A stretch of DNA of 64,000 nt from Doryteuthis pealeii. Lineage: Eukaryota > Mollusca > Cephalopoda > Myopsida > Loliginidae. The DNA is taken from positions 93,920,145-93,984,144 of the forward strand of contig CM042141.1 in the NCBI GenBank assembly GCA_023376005.1, in the 5' to 3' direction. Positions within the stretch are counted from its first letter, which is position 1, and each line of letters starts with the position of its first letter. Both the position numbers and the translations under genes were made by a program. Positions 19,706 through 31,075 of this stretch are shown in pieces. Under the pieces are notes generated by a model. The model worked only from the letters and a program-made list of their open reading frames with translations, was not told where the DNA came from and did not search any database.

Positions 19706-20260
19706 CAGAGAGAGACAGAGAGAGGGAGAGGGGGAGAGAGAAAGAGGGATAGAGAGAGAGATGTATGTACTATGTATGTATATATGTGCGTGTGTGCGAG
19801 AGAGTGAGAGCGAAGGGGGGCGATGGGTACACATAACGGGGTACGGGGGTATCATGTAAAAAGTAAAAAGTGTCGAGCAGATGTATATTTGTTGTAAAGG
19901 AAGCTGGGGATGGTTTTGGATTATAGATAAACCTAAGTGATGTGTATGTGAAAAAAAGGGGGGAAAAACTACAAGAGCTGAATACGTAGATAGATAGATA
20001 GATATACCGAACGACAACGAAAGAGACTGATTGTCGTCGTCGTCGTCGTCGTCGCTGCTGCTGCTGCTGCACGTCACGTGGTTTAATTACTGGTCGTTCT
20101 CTCGTCATATGTTGTTGCACGCCGTTGAAGGTCCACACACATTATTCTTTATTTGAAAAAGCTAGAAGGCGGCAGGACCACCGTCCTTTATTTATAGGTT
20201 TCTTTCCTATTCTACATTTTATTACCCAACTTAGGCGGCGATTTTTCTACATTTCTGTAA
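19560..20260 (+). promoter_or_regulatory. Candidate promoter / first-exon region
   Basis: A (GATA)n/(GAGA)n block (19650-19765) is followed by CpG-bearing single-copy sequence. (CGT)n(CTG)n lies at 20034-20070. A CACGTCACGTGG site with a perfect CACGTG E-box follows at 20074-20082. CpGs continue to GGCGGCGA near 20236. The sequence ends with a good splice-donor match, TTCTGTAAGTAT, at 20246-20257 on the plus strand. SINEs are absent from here to 26.7 kb. Downstream, the plus strand is strongly T-rich. These features fit a promoter and non-coding first exon of a plus-strand gene, but no transcript evidence is available. Confidence 0.35.
19650..19765. repeat. (GATA)n(GAGA)n microsatellite
   Basis: GATA then GA-rich repeats. 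Long low-complexity frames on the minus strand across 19586-20077 derive from it. Confidence 0.95.
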
Positions 20261-20692
20261 GTATTCAAACGTGGTCTGATTTTTTTTCTTTTCTAAGTGT
20301 TTCATACACACACCTTAAAAAGAAATGATTGTGCTTCTCGATTTTTTTTCTTCGTAATTTTCCCCTCCAACTTTGGTATTTAATTCATTTAGTCATCTGC
20401 TTTTATTTTATTTAAACTACTACTTAGTTTTGTTTTGATTTTATTTTAAATCATCTATCCCCCATTTCTACTTTCTTTTTACACGCACACACGTTTTTCC
20501 CCTCCATCGGATGAGTTGGGATTTTCTTTGACTTAGTATCATGATTTTTTTAAAAGTCACAATTCTTCTTTAAAAACAGTTTTTTGGGGGGGATGCTTAT
20601 TATTTTTATCTCTAAAGTCAGTTAAAATAAATTTGGGGGGGAAATAACTTTTTCATCTTCAAAAACCCTGTTGATTAAACTTAACGTATGTA

Positions 20693-20726
<34 letters not shown>

Positions 20727-22429
20727 CTTGTTTAATTCCATCACAAAGGTCTTTATTTTCTCTTCTTGCCGATGTTATTTAATTCTTTTTCTTAATATCT
20801 GAAACTGCATTTTTTTCAAAACGAATAACATTTAAACTGTAACTACATAAAGCTAGACTACTACAAATATTGGCTTTTATATTTTATTGTTTTGGAAATC
20901 ACCCGATATTGTATGGCATGACGACGACGACGACGACGACGTCCCTTCTTCACATCTGGTGCGTTAATATCATCTTTCATTTCTTAGGCCATATATATAA
21001 CTAGTAATTTCGATTTCTTTTTAATATTAACTATTAAGACTGTGCCCACCTAGCATTTTTATTTTCTTTCTTAATTTCATATTGTATGTTTGGCTCTTAT
21101 TTCATATTAAAAAAACAAACAAACAAACAAAACGAAATAAAATACTGTATTTTTTTTTTTTTTTAAATTCATTAATTTTTATCCTCCCCCATTTAGTTTT
21201 AAATTTTAAACAGTAATGCATTTTTATTTTTATTTTTTTTTTAAAGAATTGCATTTTTTTTAGTATTAACTTGAAAATAAATTGATTTAATATTTTATTT
21301 GTAGTAGGAGTACTCAAATTTTTATCTGATTTAAACAAAAAAAAGAAAGTTATGTAACACGGTTTTTTTTGGGGGGGGGGTTGGTTTTTCTTAAACATTT
21401 TTATTTTTTTTACTCAACCGTCTTCGTTTTAATTTTTTTTTTTTTTTTTTTCCCCGTTACAATTACTGAAACTCTGGGGGTTAATTAAAATAACTTCTTT
21501 CTCTGAGAAGTCAAAACATTGCCAAACAAATCCGTTTTTCTTTTCTCTTTATTTCATTGATGACATGTCCATATCCGTCTCTATTCATTGATTGTTCTCA
21601 AATATCGATTTAGGCTTTTATTTTTTATATATGATAATTATCACCTAAGTTGTTTTAGTTTCATTTTATTTCTACGTGGGTTAGAATTTTATCGGCACAT
21701 TTTAAAAACACACACACACTTTTACTGTTATGTAACAGCAAACCCTCAATTTATGAAAATGTATTCTACGTCTCTCGTGTTGGTTGGCAGTAGTCAAGTT
21801 ATTTTCCCCTTTTTGCTAGTAAATTCGTCCGATTTCAGATCTAGTTTTTTTTTTTTTTTTTTTTTTTAATTTATTTTTATTTTGGTCAAGAGTGAAATTA
21901 ACCCTCTTTGGTCAGTGCGTGTGTAATAATTAGTTCGGTATAGTAGAGAAAAAAAAAGTATCCTTTTTCTTTTTAACCAGTCACCTTTTTCGGGTAGTCA
22001 TACGATGCACATTCAGGGCAAAAGAAATAAGTTTATCTTCTAATTTTAGAAAGCACCCCCATCCCCCAAAAAAACAATGCTGTTTTGTTTTTTTATTAGG
22101 CTTCCTATACTCATTTTTTTTTTTTTTTTTTTTTTTTTTTCTTTCTTCTACAATTTTCATGACTTGATTAGTGAATTTCTTTTCCCACATTAAAATTTGA
22201 TAATGGATAAAAAAAAAAAAACATGCTTATTCTGGCTTGATTTAACAATATTTTGTATATAATAATAATGAGAGGGGGCGACTTATAAAAGTCTATCCCA
22301 CCGGTTCTTTCTTATAAGTCACCCGATGGATAGAAATGTATCTGGCACCTTCATTACTCACTTTTTCTATAAAAGTTAACCATCCTATCCTATTTTGTTA
22401 AATAATTTTTAAACGACTACCAGAAGACA

Positions 22430-22462
<33 letters not shown>

Positions 22463-24386
22463 CCTTTTTAAACAATGACACATTCTCCTACATTGCATGT
22501 AAAAGTAGTAAACCAAGCGGAATCCCAATAATTGCAACATACAAATTAGCCCTGTCTAAATATACTGAAATATATTTAATAAAAGAAGTTTGTCTTGTTA
22601 ATTATAAAAACTTATTCATACTCGTTACTTAACATTTAAGTCTTTCATTCCCGAAAAAAAAAAATAATAAAGATGTTAATGCTTCGTCATTTTTACTAGT
22701 GATGTTCATCATGGCAACTGTTGTGCACTATTTAGTCTTGAATTTGGAGTAAATTTTAAAATTAACAGATTTTTTTTTTAACTGAAGTCCATTACGACCA
22801 ATCCTAACATCAGTGATTTTTATTTGATTAAAAAAAAAAAAATAAGACTGAAAAAAAACAAACATAACTACTATATCATCATCAGCAGCAAAACGCGGGG
22901 TCTGTAAATAAAAATAAATGATTTAATTTTTTCATGATAATAAATAAATGCACGTTTCAAAAAAAAAAATAGTTATAATGATTTTAATATATATATAAAA
23001 AAAAAATTAATTTTCTTAAAGAAGGATGTCTTTTAAATTTATTTTAGCCAACACGGCAACTATTGTTGCATGCGAGGAAACTGGTCTAAAGAACCAGTTT
23101 TTTCTGGTAGAGAACTGGATCTCAGAAATTATTTTGTTTCTCGGTTTTGGATCTTAGCGTAGTCAGAACTGTTTAGACTTTTTATTTTTTATTCATCATG
23201 TGCTTCTTTAATGAGGGATCAAGGATTTATTTCGTAAATGGGTGATGACTACCATTTTTTTTTTTTTTTTTTTTTTTTCTCTTTCTCTTTCTTTCTTGTT
23301 TTTTGGTGTCAGAAACTGGAACTCTAAATGCGAATGTCAGTATTTACCTCCTCGGAACCAATTGAAACTAAAATTTCGTATTAAGAATTTACCGTGAATT
23401 TACTTTCAAAGTAACACGAAGAGGAGGTGCAGCGCCCAGTGCACCAGGCCATCATCCAACCTTTTAACTTTATTAGTCATTTATTTTTCTTCTCGGCAAT
23501 AAATGTTTTTAAGTTTTTTTTTGTTTTTTTTTGTTTTTTTAATTAAATTGCATTTTGTATGTCTACATTTAAAAACCTAACAACGAACAAACCTTTTTAT
23601 TTTTTAAAGACCGACAACCTCAAACTAGTTCAGGTTGTAGAAAAATAAATTACTTTTTATTTTTTTTATAAAACTTAGCAATTTAGAAAAATGTCGTTCC
23701 AATTTAAGGCCACTTATTAGTTACTTGGATTTGAAAGAAAAAAATTTGAAAGTTTTACTGGTAATGTAATTTATTTTCTATTTCAAAGTGACTGACAAAT
23801 GTAAATTTTAGTTTTTAGTTTCTTATGAAATTATTAAAAACTAATTAAACTAGTGAATGTCTACTTTTGTGTAGACTGAATTAAAAACAAACAAAACTTT
23901 TCTATTAAATTCCCATCTGAAAAAAGTTTGATCTGACTAAAACAATATTAATACTTTATTCATGAGCTGAATTTACGAGAAAAATCTGCCATCGACAATC
24001 GAAATACAGACCCCATTTTGTCGTCGTTTCTATTAACCATGTTTTTATACATGCGAAGAAAAAGGACGAACTTGTTTGGTCACGTGTCCACTTGTAATTT
24101 ATATATTAAAACTGAAAAATTATCTTCAAACCTTGTTTAAAATCAGTATTAAAACCTAAGACCCTATTTATTTTATTTACAACACAATGTTTTTCGTCCC
24201 TGATTTTTTTCTCCATATGCAACAACAATTTTATCAATGAAATTTAAAACCCTAAAAGCTTGGAAGACATTCTCCTTCTGGGGGCCTTAAAAACTAAGAA
24301 ACTAAACAAAACTGACTTTAAAAAAAAGTGTATTTGAAAAAGTAATAAATCTAGTTTTATTATTGTTTTTAGTGATGACGATGGCA

Positions 24387-24388
<2 letters not shown>
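20261..24388. other. T-rich sequence without recognised genes
   Basis: This stretch is largely free of SINE and LINE copies. T runs of 20 or more lie at about 20696-20726, 21430-21450, 21845-21867, 22115-22140, 22436-22462 and 23257-23278. A (CGA)n tract occurs near 20922-20941. No coding region with recognisable domains is present. It could be intronic sequence of a plus-strand gene. Confidence 0.45.
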
Positions 24389-24417
<29 letters not shown>

Positions 24418-24425
24418 ATATATAT
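24389..24425. repeat. (TA)n microsatellite
   Basis: Two TA tracts separated by a TT. Confidence 0.95.
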
Positions 24426-26764
24426 TAAATGTTTTCGTTAATGTAATTGAAGAGTAATTTTTCTGAATATGAGACCTGGTAAAAATGCTGTCAATTTTTT
24501 CCGGTCTCACTATTACTACTGCTGTCTGCAAATCACCTTCATCAACAAACATGATCATCATATCATCAACTGACTGCAGTGCGTGAAGCTGTTTTCTTGT
24601 ATTGCAAGTGGCTGGATCTCATCACCAGTTCAAATCATCAGTGTTAAGGTCGATGTTGTTCAAATTATTATTTAGTAGTAGTAAAACTCATTATACAGCA
24701 TTTTTCTTCAGCTTGCTTCAGCCTCTCCTCTCCTTTTCTTTTCTTTTTTTTTTGAGGGGGACTGGAAAGAAGACCTCCCCTAATCAGAAACTGAAAAGTA
24801 ACTTTCATTTATATTTTTAGATTGTAAATAATCCTTTCTTTAATTTATTTTTTTTTTAATTTCTGACGAGACCAGCAACATATTAATTTTTTTATTTGCA
24901 TATCAGCTTCTCTCATTTTAAATAAGTTTAATTTGATATCTCTTATAAAATTTTGGCTTTTTTCTCTTTTCTGGAAAAAGAATAAATTCTTAAATTTATG
25001 CAGTGTAAAAAAAAAAAAAAATTGTTGCAGTCTTTTTACATTAATCAAGAAATGGAAAGGACAGTTTTTTTTTTGTTTTTTTTTGTTAGAAACAAATTTC
25101 TTTTAGAGTTGCCTTTTAAAAAAAAAAAAGAATAATAAAAAAAATAAAAAATACTTACAAAACTTTGAAAATGAAATGGAATTTATTTTAAATAACAAAC
25201 TTAATGAACTTTGAAAAACTTAAGTAAAATTTGAGAATTGTCATTTCTTTTGTTTCAATTGCAATTTCTAAATCTTGACTAGCTTATAATTCCCATTAAA
25301 CATATGGAATGTTTTTTTAATTTTAAACTTTTTAAAAAAGTAGCGATCTCTAAGAAAACCTACATTGGTTGGATAGAATTTCAAACCTTTTTAAAGTTTT
25401 AAGATTGAAACTGTGTAGGTGGGAGTTAATTAAAAATAATTAATTTGAAGTAACTTAAAATCAGTCAGGCAATTTAAGGTCCTTTTGGGAAACTTTTTAA
25501 TACAAACTCACTTTATCCTAAACTTATCCTAATTGCCGCCCCCATACCAAGGTTTCATAAGTCTTCTGGTTGTTAATTTATTTCTGAAAATTTTTATAAT
25601 GTAACCTAGTTTTCCAGTAAATTAAAAACTACTCCAGTTTGTTTTTTTTTTTGTTTTTTTTTTTCTTTCATCAGTAAAATTGAATCACTGGGGAAGAATG
25701 ATTTTAGTTTATTTTGGCTACTTACTCATATTGTAATCTTTGCCAAAACAAGTTTCTTGTAATTGTTTATTTGTTAAACTTTCATATTATAAATGAACAT
25801 GTTTTCTTTCTTTTACCACTATACTTATGTTGAAGTTTCGAATTTTCTGAATTTTACAACTTGCCTCTGATATCTTATTTTAAATACTCTAAAAAAATTG
25901 ATATGCCTATAATTTGATTTTTTTATTTTATTTTATTTGATTTTTTTTATAACAAGTTCAGTTTTAAAAGTACTTGGATTTTATACACCTTAGTATATGC
26001 ATCTTGTGTTAAATATCCTAAATTAGTTTATAATTTTAATAGCCATTAAACATTCTTAAGATTCTAGATAGTTGAAGTCGGGGGGGGGGGCTTATTGATA
26101 TTACATTTCAGTCAACTCTTTCTAGTCTCACTCATTTGTATAAATGATACTATATACAATGTGACACTCCTCTTAGGAATTGATGTCTGAAGAAAGTTGT
26201 AGAATGGATTGTCTGAATTTCCCCTCCAATATTTTTCTGACATTTCTTTTTTAATTTTATTTTATTAGAATTATTTTACTTAGATTATTTGATTGTTGAA
26301 AATAAATTATAAATTCACAATTCAACTATAAACATAATTAAAAATGTTTCTATCTTATAGCCTCAAACTGGTTGAAACTTTACATTGCTGTTTCCCTGAT
26401 GTTGCTGATTGAAAATATTCACTCTCTTGTGATGTATGTATGTTTGAATTACCTTCTATGAACACAAATTATTTATAAGGTCTTCCATAATAAATTTCTT
26501 GATGCATAAAAGTATTTAGTTTTCTAAAAAAATTTCAGAATTGAAAAAATAAAAACTTAATGGAAGACTACAAATCTAAATTTATACTTTCTTTCTTTCT
26601 ACAAAATTTCTGAATATCTTTACACCAATTGGCTTCTGTCATGAGTTAGAATTAAAAATCTGATTTGTTAGAAACATGAATTATTTTTCTCCATGTTTTT
26701 TTTTTTAATTAAAAACAAAACAACCATATTAAAACTCTTTTCATTGTCAATGCTGGAAAAGTAA
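24426..26764. other. No gene recognised
   Basis: AT-rich, apparently single-copy sequence. An A15 run at 25007-25021 is among the longest A runs in the window. A G10 run lies near 26080. Nothing else is recognisable. Confidence 0.4.
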
Positions 26765-26937
26765 AAATGAACTAGTGACGTCCTCCTATGGAAACCTGGA
26801 CATGCTAGTGCGGGTCATCCAGCAAACACCTACAGACTAGCTCTGTGTAGATGCTGCGGGGAGGACCTACCAGGGACAATGAGTGATAGGGACGGTTTGT
26901 GAGAGGTAGTCCTGGATATGTGCTGTTGACGAGACAT
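26765..26937 (+). pseudogene. LINE-A 3' tail fragment
   Basis: CTGGACATGCTAGTGCGGGTC and CATCCAGCAAACACCTACAG code for the HASAGHPANTY-like part of the LINE-A tail. AATGAGTGATAGGGACGG continues the 3' end. It ends where a SINE-2 head begins. Confidence 0.75.
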
Positions 26938-27010
26938 GATGGTTTAGCTCAGTTGGTAGAGCACCTGCCTAGGTAATTGCAAGGTTCCCTATTTGATACT
27001 GATCCCAAAT
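26938..27010 (+). repeat. SINE-2 tRNA-like head
   Basis: GGTTTAGCTCAGTTGGTAGA then GCACCTGCC form a clear A-box region, and GGTTCCCTATTTGATACT a decayed B box. The body is missing after 27010. Confidence 0.8.
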
Positions 27011-27341
27011 CTCAAGTTTTAAAAATGTATGATAGCACATGAAGCCAAATTGATATGAGCTAAAACCTTGCAAAAAAAAATAGCAATTTGAAGTTAAAAT
27101 TTGCGGGAAAACAATTCTCAAGTTAAAGATTTATTCTTTTGATAAATTGCAGTGCACCCTTAATGGGGTGGCAGTGAAATTATTTGTCACTTTCATGCAA
27201 ACTACCTTCTCCCTTTCAAAAATTCCACAACTGTCATGAGACCTTTTTTCATACACTGATTGCAATAGTTCTTGGGATTCACATTTTTGTTGTCTCTCAC
27301 AGCTGGACACCAGGGTCATTGGTGGTTTTGATATAACGACT

Positions 27342-27825
27342 ATTAACCATACATAGCTTGCCATACCTACTTGTGGATAGGTCACGCTTTTTTACCGAAA
27401 ATTCTGCTAAAATCAGTGGTGCGACCTATCCATTCGACATGAATGTAAAACAGCACTACTTTAATTTTTATCAGCGATGACACGAAATGTGTACAATATG
27501 CATTTGAAAGCTTTCAAAGCGTTTCGTATATGCAATATATGTATCTCAAAGATTCCTACTGAGTCATTACTTTAAATTGACTTCATGCTGCTGACTGTTA
27601 TGCTTTTTTACCCAGGCTCATTTACGATTATAGTACTAAGAAACGCAACCCTTATTTCTGTTTGAATTATGCATCACAGTCTATGGCAAAGTGTTCTAGA
27701 TCTAATACCTGTAAGCAAAGTCTTGAAACAAAGGTAAATATTTGATAAGTTTTATGTTAGATTAGATTATGTAACTAGCCAGATTGTGATTAGGGGTGTG
27801 ATCTATCTGCGAGTATATATGGTAA
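27342..27825. mobile_element. MITE-like element with imperfect terminal inverted repeats
   Basis: The left end (ACCATACATAGC, then GTGGATAGGTCACGC) pairs imperfectly with the right end (GTGTGATCTATCTGCG, then TATATATGGT). An internal GGTGCGACCTATCC lies near 27419. It is about 484 bases with no coding region. A similar-looking end, ACCATATTTAATG followed by ATAAGATGAAC, is seen at 59809. Confidence 0.5.
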
Positions 27826-27964
27826 ATGTTTAAATTCAAATGGGCACATACCTATAGTTGATAGCTTACATAATAAAGTGTCTATCTAGGCATGTAGACT
27901 TCATCTGGACATGCCAATTTGAAAAGACATTATGAAGCCAAACAGGTAAATACTTATATATCTC

Positions 27965-28190
27965 TAACAGATCTATTTAACCCATAGATGGAGTGCTAAC
28001 AGATACTACTGCCCCAGGTCAGTGGACCTGGGAGTAATGGCAATGAACAGGTGACATTGCACTCCCCAAAGCTGGAGAATTGGAACCTCACAATCAGATG
28101 TGGTTTAGTGCCATACCAGGAAGTCCCTTTTTATTTTAGGGGAGATGAAATAGGCGTATTCTCAGACCTGCTGACAGGGTTAGGGTTGTA
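27965..28190 (+). repeat. Repeat D fragment
   Basis: Starts ATTTAACCCATAGATGGAG, then ACAGATACTACTGCCCC, GGACCTGGGAGTAATGGC, a GCACTCCCCAAAGCTGGAG segment and TTTAGTGCCATACC. The end is a remnant of the TATTCTCAGACC-CTGACAGGGT region. Confidence 0.75.
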
Positions 28191-28266
28191 TGTTCTTGAA
28201 TTTACTGATCTATAAGAATCCGTTGCTTCTGAATAGCAGATGGATTTTTAATATATATACCAACAC

Positions 28267-28408
28267 CAGTGATGCTGATAACTTTTTGATTTAGTGTGTC
28301 CTGTAATGCATATATTTGCTTTGAATGAGTACACGGGAAAATTTATGGGTCCCAACTATGATTTTACTGCATCCTTTTAGAATTTTGTGTCAGGGACGCA
28401 TACTTCTG
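28267..28408 (+). mobile_element. hAT-like MITE, internally deleted copy
   Basis: It starts CAGTGATGCTGATAACTTTT and ends CTTCTG. It is flanked by CCAACAC on both sides (28260-28266 and 28409-28415), a 7-8-base target-site duplication as expected for hAT elements (known). The family consensus is about 306 bases (53981-54286); this copy lacks about 165 internal bases. It sits in the tail of a SINE-3. Confidence 0.75.
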
Positions 28409-28682
28409 CCAACACCTCCATGAGCAGGATATGACACAAGTTCAATTTCTTAAGAGGAATTTAATGGGTTTGAATTCAGTTTTTCTTCTCTTAGACTTGG
28501 TTAAAGAGCCCAGTCTGCCCTACTATTTACTCGTAACTGGAAAGAGAATAGCTGTATGCATACCTTTCCAAGGGTACTAGCATGTTGAAATGCAAGAACC
28601 CTGGGCCAGGATTTGAACTAGTCTTGCCGTGTCCATTTCCTATGATGGTAACCATTACACCATGCACCTCCATCATGGTATA
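28409..28682 (-). repeat. SINE-3 (tRNA-derived), minus strand
   Basis: On the minus strand from about 28677 the head reads GAGGTGCATGGTGTAATGGT with an A box, then GGAAATGGACACGGCAAGAC and the B box TAGTTCAAATCC. The body contains CTAGTACCCTTGG, AGTAGGGCAGACTGGGCTC and TTAAATTCCTCTTAAG, and ends in a GTGTCATATCCTGC tail. The head resembles tRNA-Glu or a similar tRNA in its GGTGTAATGGTTA motif. Confidence 0.8.
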
Positions 28683-28984
28683 ATGATTTTAACTGGTATA
28701 GAAACTGGTATAATTTAAGATCCTCATGAACAATGTAAGTCTTTTTTTCACGGAATGGAATTTATTTAAAAGATATTAATATTTAGACCATGAATCTCCT
28801 TTTTTTTGTTATAGTATTCTGAATAAATTTGTATCAACAAATTTGTTTCCTTTGTGACAATGTTTTGATTTCATTTCTTGAGACCTGAAAACCCAGTTAC
28901 TGTTCATAGCTATTATGGAACTAAGGTGCTAGCTTGATATCCAGGATGGACTCCAACTGCTTTGCTAGCTTGAAGGGGGAGGAA
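28683..28984. other. No gene recognised
   Basis: Short unique sequence. A segment around 28915-29000 (GGAACTAAGGTGCTAGCTTG) may be a decayed repeat because a similar GTGTTAGCTTGATATC occurs at 29117. Confidence 0.35.
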
Positions 28985-29300
28985 TGGACTTGTACCTTCA
29001 CATGTCCAACCCGAAGGAAATAGCTTCTCATTTTATCCAATGTGGGGCAAAGATTTCATTTCTCAAAGGATCCATGAACCAAACTGTAATGGCTGTGAGC
29101 TTTTTAAGGGCCTATGTGTTAGCTTGATATCTAAAGCATATACCCAACCCCTTCACACAAGCACGATGCGACACAAGGTCAGTTTCCTTAAGCAAAGTTT
29201 AACAGGGTTCAGTTTTACTTATAGACTGATTGCCATACCAAGGTCAAAGAGCCCAGTCTGCTCTATTTACCCATAGCTGGAGGCAGTATAGTTAGTTACC
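28985..29300 (-). repeat. SINE-3 body, minus strand, with disrupted head
   Basis: GATGCGACACAAGGTCAGTTT, TTAAGCAAAGTTTAACAGGG, then AAGAGCCCAGTCTGCTCTAT and TTACCCATAGCTGGAGGC match the SINE-3 body at 28409-28682. The tRNA head is replaced by a T40 run at 29312. Confidence 0.75.
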
Positions 29301-29310
29301 TAAAATACCT

Positions 29311-29311
<1 letters not shown>

Positions 29312-29351
<40 letters not shown>
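29312..29351 (+). repeat. Poly(T) tract of about 40
   Basis: One of the longest homopolymers in the window. It interrupts a SINE-3 copy. Confidence 0.95.
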
Positions 29352-29353
<2 letters not shown>

Positions 29354-29639
29354 GGCATTGATCTAGTGGAAGGGTTGACTTTGTGCCTCTCGTTAGCATA
29401 AAAGTTTGTACCTGGATTTATGATTGAAATAAAGCATTAGTGATTCAGCCCCTACCTCTCCTTGAAAAATCTCTGGCAGCGTATAAATGTAAGATAACAT
29501 TTACTTATAATAATGCTCTTGATTTGTGATGAAACATAAAAATACCAATCTATTACTTATGACTTAGCTATTCATACCATTGGACAGTAGTTATCAAATT
29601 GATTTTACAAACTATTACTATTGTACTGAGTGAGTTTCA

Positions 29640-29757
29640 TCATAATATAATGGTTAGCAAGTTAGTCTCATCTATTGCTACTGAATAGTGAGTTCAATCC
29701 TCACTGGATGTTACATATTAGTGACCTTGTACTAAAAACTAAGCTATACTTAGTTTT
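29640..29757 (+). repeat. SINE-4 (tRNA-like head)
   Basis: ATAATATAATGGTTAGCAAG forms an A-box-like start, GTGAGTTCAATCCTCACTGG the B box, and GACCTTGTACTAAAAAC the body start. A 5S-like segment follows at once. Confidence 0.7.
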
Positions 29758-29770
29758 TAAGATTTATTGT

Positions 29771-29868
29771 CCAGTTCCAATTAGATCACTGAAGTTAAGC
29801 AGCAATGAATCTGTTCAGTACTTAAATGGGTAACCACTTGAGAACAGCAGATAATGTAAGGCTTTGTA
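29771..29868 (+). pseudogene. 5S rRNA-like sequence (pseudogene or 5S-derived SINE)
   Basis: The order of conserved 5S segments is kept: AGATCACTGAAGTTAAGCAG, then CAGTACTTAAATGGGTAACC, ACTTGAGAACAGCAGAT and AGGCTTTG at the 3' end. These correspond to the internal-control-region part through the 3' end of animal 5S rRNA. The first third of the gene is missing or unrecognisable. A second diverged copy lies at 34300-34380 on the minus strand. It follows directly on a SINE-4 tRNA-like unit, so it could belong to a composite SINE (SINE3-type elements use 5S promoters; known). Confidence 0.8.
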
Positions 29869-30224
29869 AATATTGCTACTGTACTCCGTTTATCACTGAG
29901 TATCTTACACTTGTAGCCTTGTGCCAGACTGAGCTCGGCTTAATGTATATTAGTGATTAGCAAATACCTCACAGACAATTTAGAAGTGAAGAGTTTCTCA
30001 CTGAGTGCCAGATGAAGCAAAGTTCTTTAAATTATTATGGCTAGAGCTAAGCTAGTAGGCCATTACTAGTGAGTTTAATTCTTACTGGGTGCCCCACCCC
30101 CCTACCTTGTGTCAAGCTAAGCTTGGTAAGTAACAAATATTAAAGCCTCCTTGCTGTTGAGTAATAATTAGCAAGCTAAACTTAGTTCTTTTTATTTTTT
30201 TGAATTCAGTCCCCATTTGTATAT
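29869..30224. repeat. Decayed SINE-4 pieces
   Basis: Fragments such as GCCTTGTGCCAGACTGAGCT, GTGAGTTTAATTCTTACTGG and CCTTGTGTCAAGCTAAGC are diverged SINE-4 bodies and tails. Boundaries are not clear. Confidence 0.5.
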
Positions 30225-30365
30225 AACCCCATTTAATGGTTAGCAAGCTAGTCTTGCAGATCCATTACTACCAAATAGCGTGTTTGATCCTTTCTGGATG
30301 CCTTATACTTGCAACTTTGTATCACATCCTACCCGTAGTGAATGGGTTGGTTAAATACCTGCTCC
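30225..30365 (+). repeat. SINE-4 copy
   Basis: TAATGGTTAGCAAGCTAGTC (A-box region), CCATTACTACCAAATAG, GTTTGATCCTTTCTGGATGC (B box), then TATCACATCCTACCCGTAG and GGGTTGGTTAAATACCT. It is followed by a T17 run. Confidence 0.8.
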
Positions 30366-30639
30366 GCGCTCGTTTTTTTTTTTTTTTTTGTGGTACCAAT
30401 CTGAGCTTAGAAAATCTGTTTTAAAAATATTCTGATAAACTGTTTACAAAAGTATAAACTGCTACTAGCTGTCAGCCAGGGCCCTATTTACCAATAGGCA
30501 TAGTAGGCCCAGGGCCCACTGGTATATGGGACCCACGGAAACTAATTGGTTGCACAGTGTGTCAGATTATAACCCTGTTTCATTATATAATATATTCAAA
30601 ACCATAAGGGCCTCTGTGCAATCAGTATACATACATATA

Positions 30640-30905
30640 CTTAACATCTCCACAAGTAGGATGTGACAGTCAATTTCTCAAGTGGAATTTAACAGGTTTG
30701 GATTCAGTTTTTTCTCCTAGACTGGTTTCCTAACCATGGTTAAAGAGCCCAGTCTGCTCTATTTACCCATAGCTGGTGAGAATAGTTTGATTTACACCTT
30801 TCCCAAGGGTATTAGCACTATGTAAACTGCAAACTGTCTTGTCTAGGACTTGAACTCTTCTCGCAGTGTCCATTTTCTATGACCATGAGTATAGGGCCAC
30901 AGTGG
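30640..30905 (-). repeat. SINE-3, minus strand
   Basis: AGGATGTGACAGTCAATTTC, AAGTGGAATTTAACAGGTTT, AAGAGCCCAGTCTGCTCTAT, TTACCCATAGCTGG, CCCAAGGGTATTAGCAC, and the head region near 30855-30895 with TCGCAGTGTCCATTTTCTAT. The head is truncated. Confidence 0.8.
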
Positions 30906-31030
30906 TTTTCAATGGTGTCCACTGATGAGTTTCGGCTAGGGCTCACTAGTAGGTAAATTAGGTGCTATTACCTGGTATATTTATGTAAATTTTTTTTTCT
31001 CTCTAATTGAAGATGACTTATGAATCTTAT

Positions 31031-31031
<1 letters not shown>

Positions 31032-31074
<43 letters not shown>
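31032..31074 (+). repeat. Poly(T) tract of about 43, longest in window
   Basis: An uninterrupted T run lies in otherwise unremarkable AT-rich sequence. Confidence 0.95.

Positions 31075-31075
<1 letters not shown>

Noticed and set aside
26938..27010. Functional tRNA gene
   Set aside because: The head looks like a tRNA but the 3' half does not close an acceptor stem, and sibling copies continue into a SINE body.
29771..29868. Functional 5S rRNA gene
   Set aside because: The first third is missing and several conserved positions differ. It is a pseudogene or SINE part.
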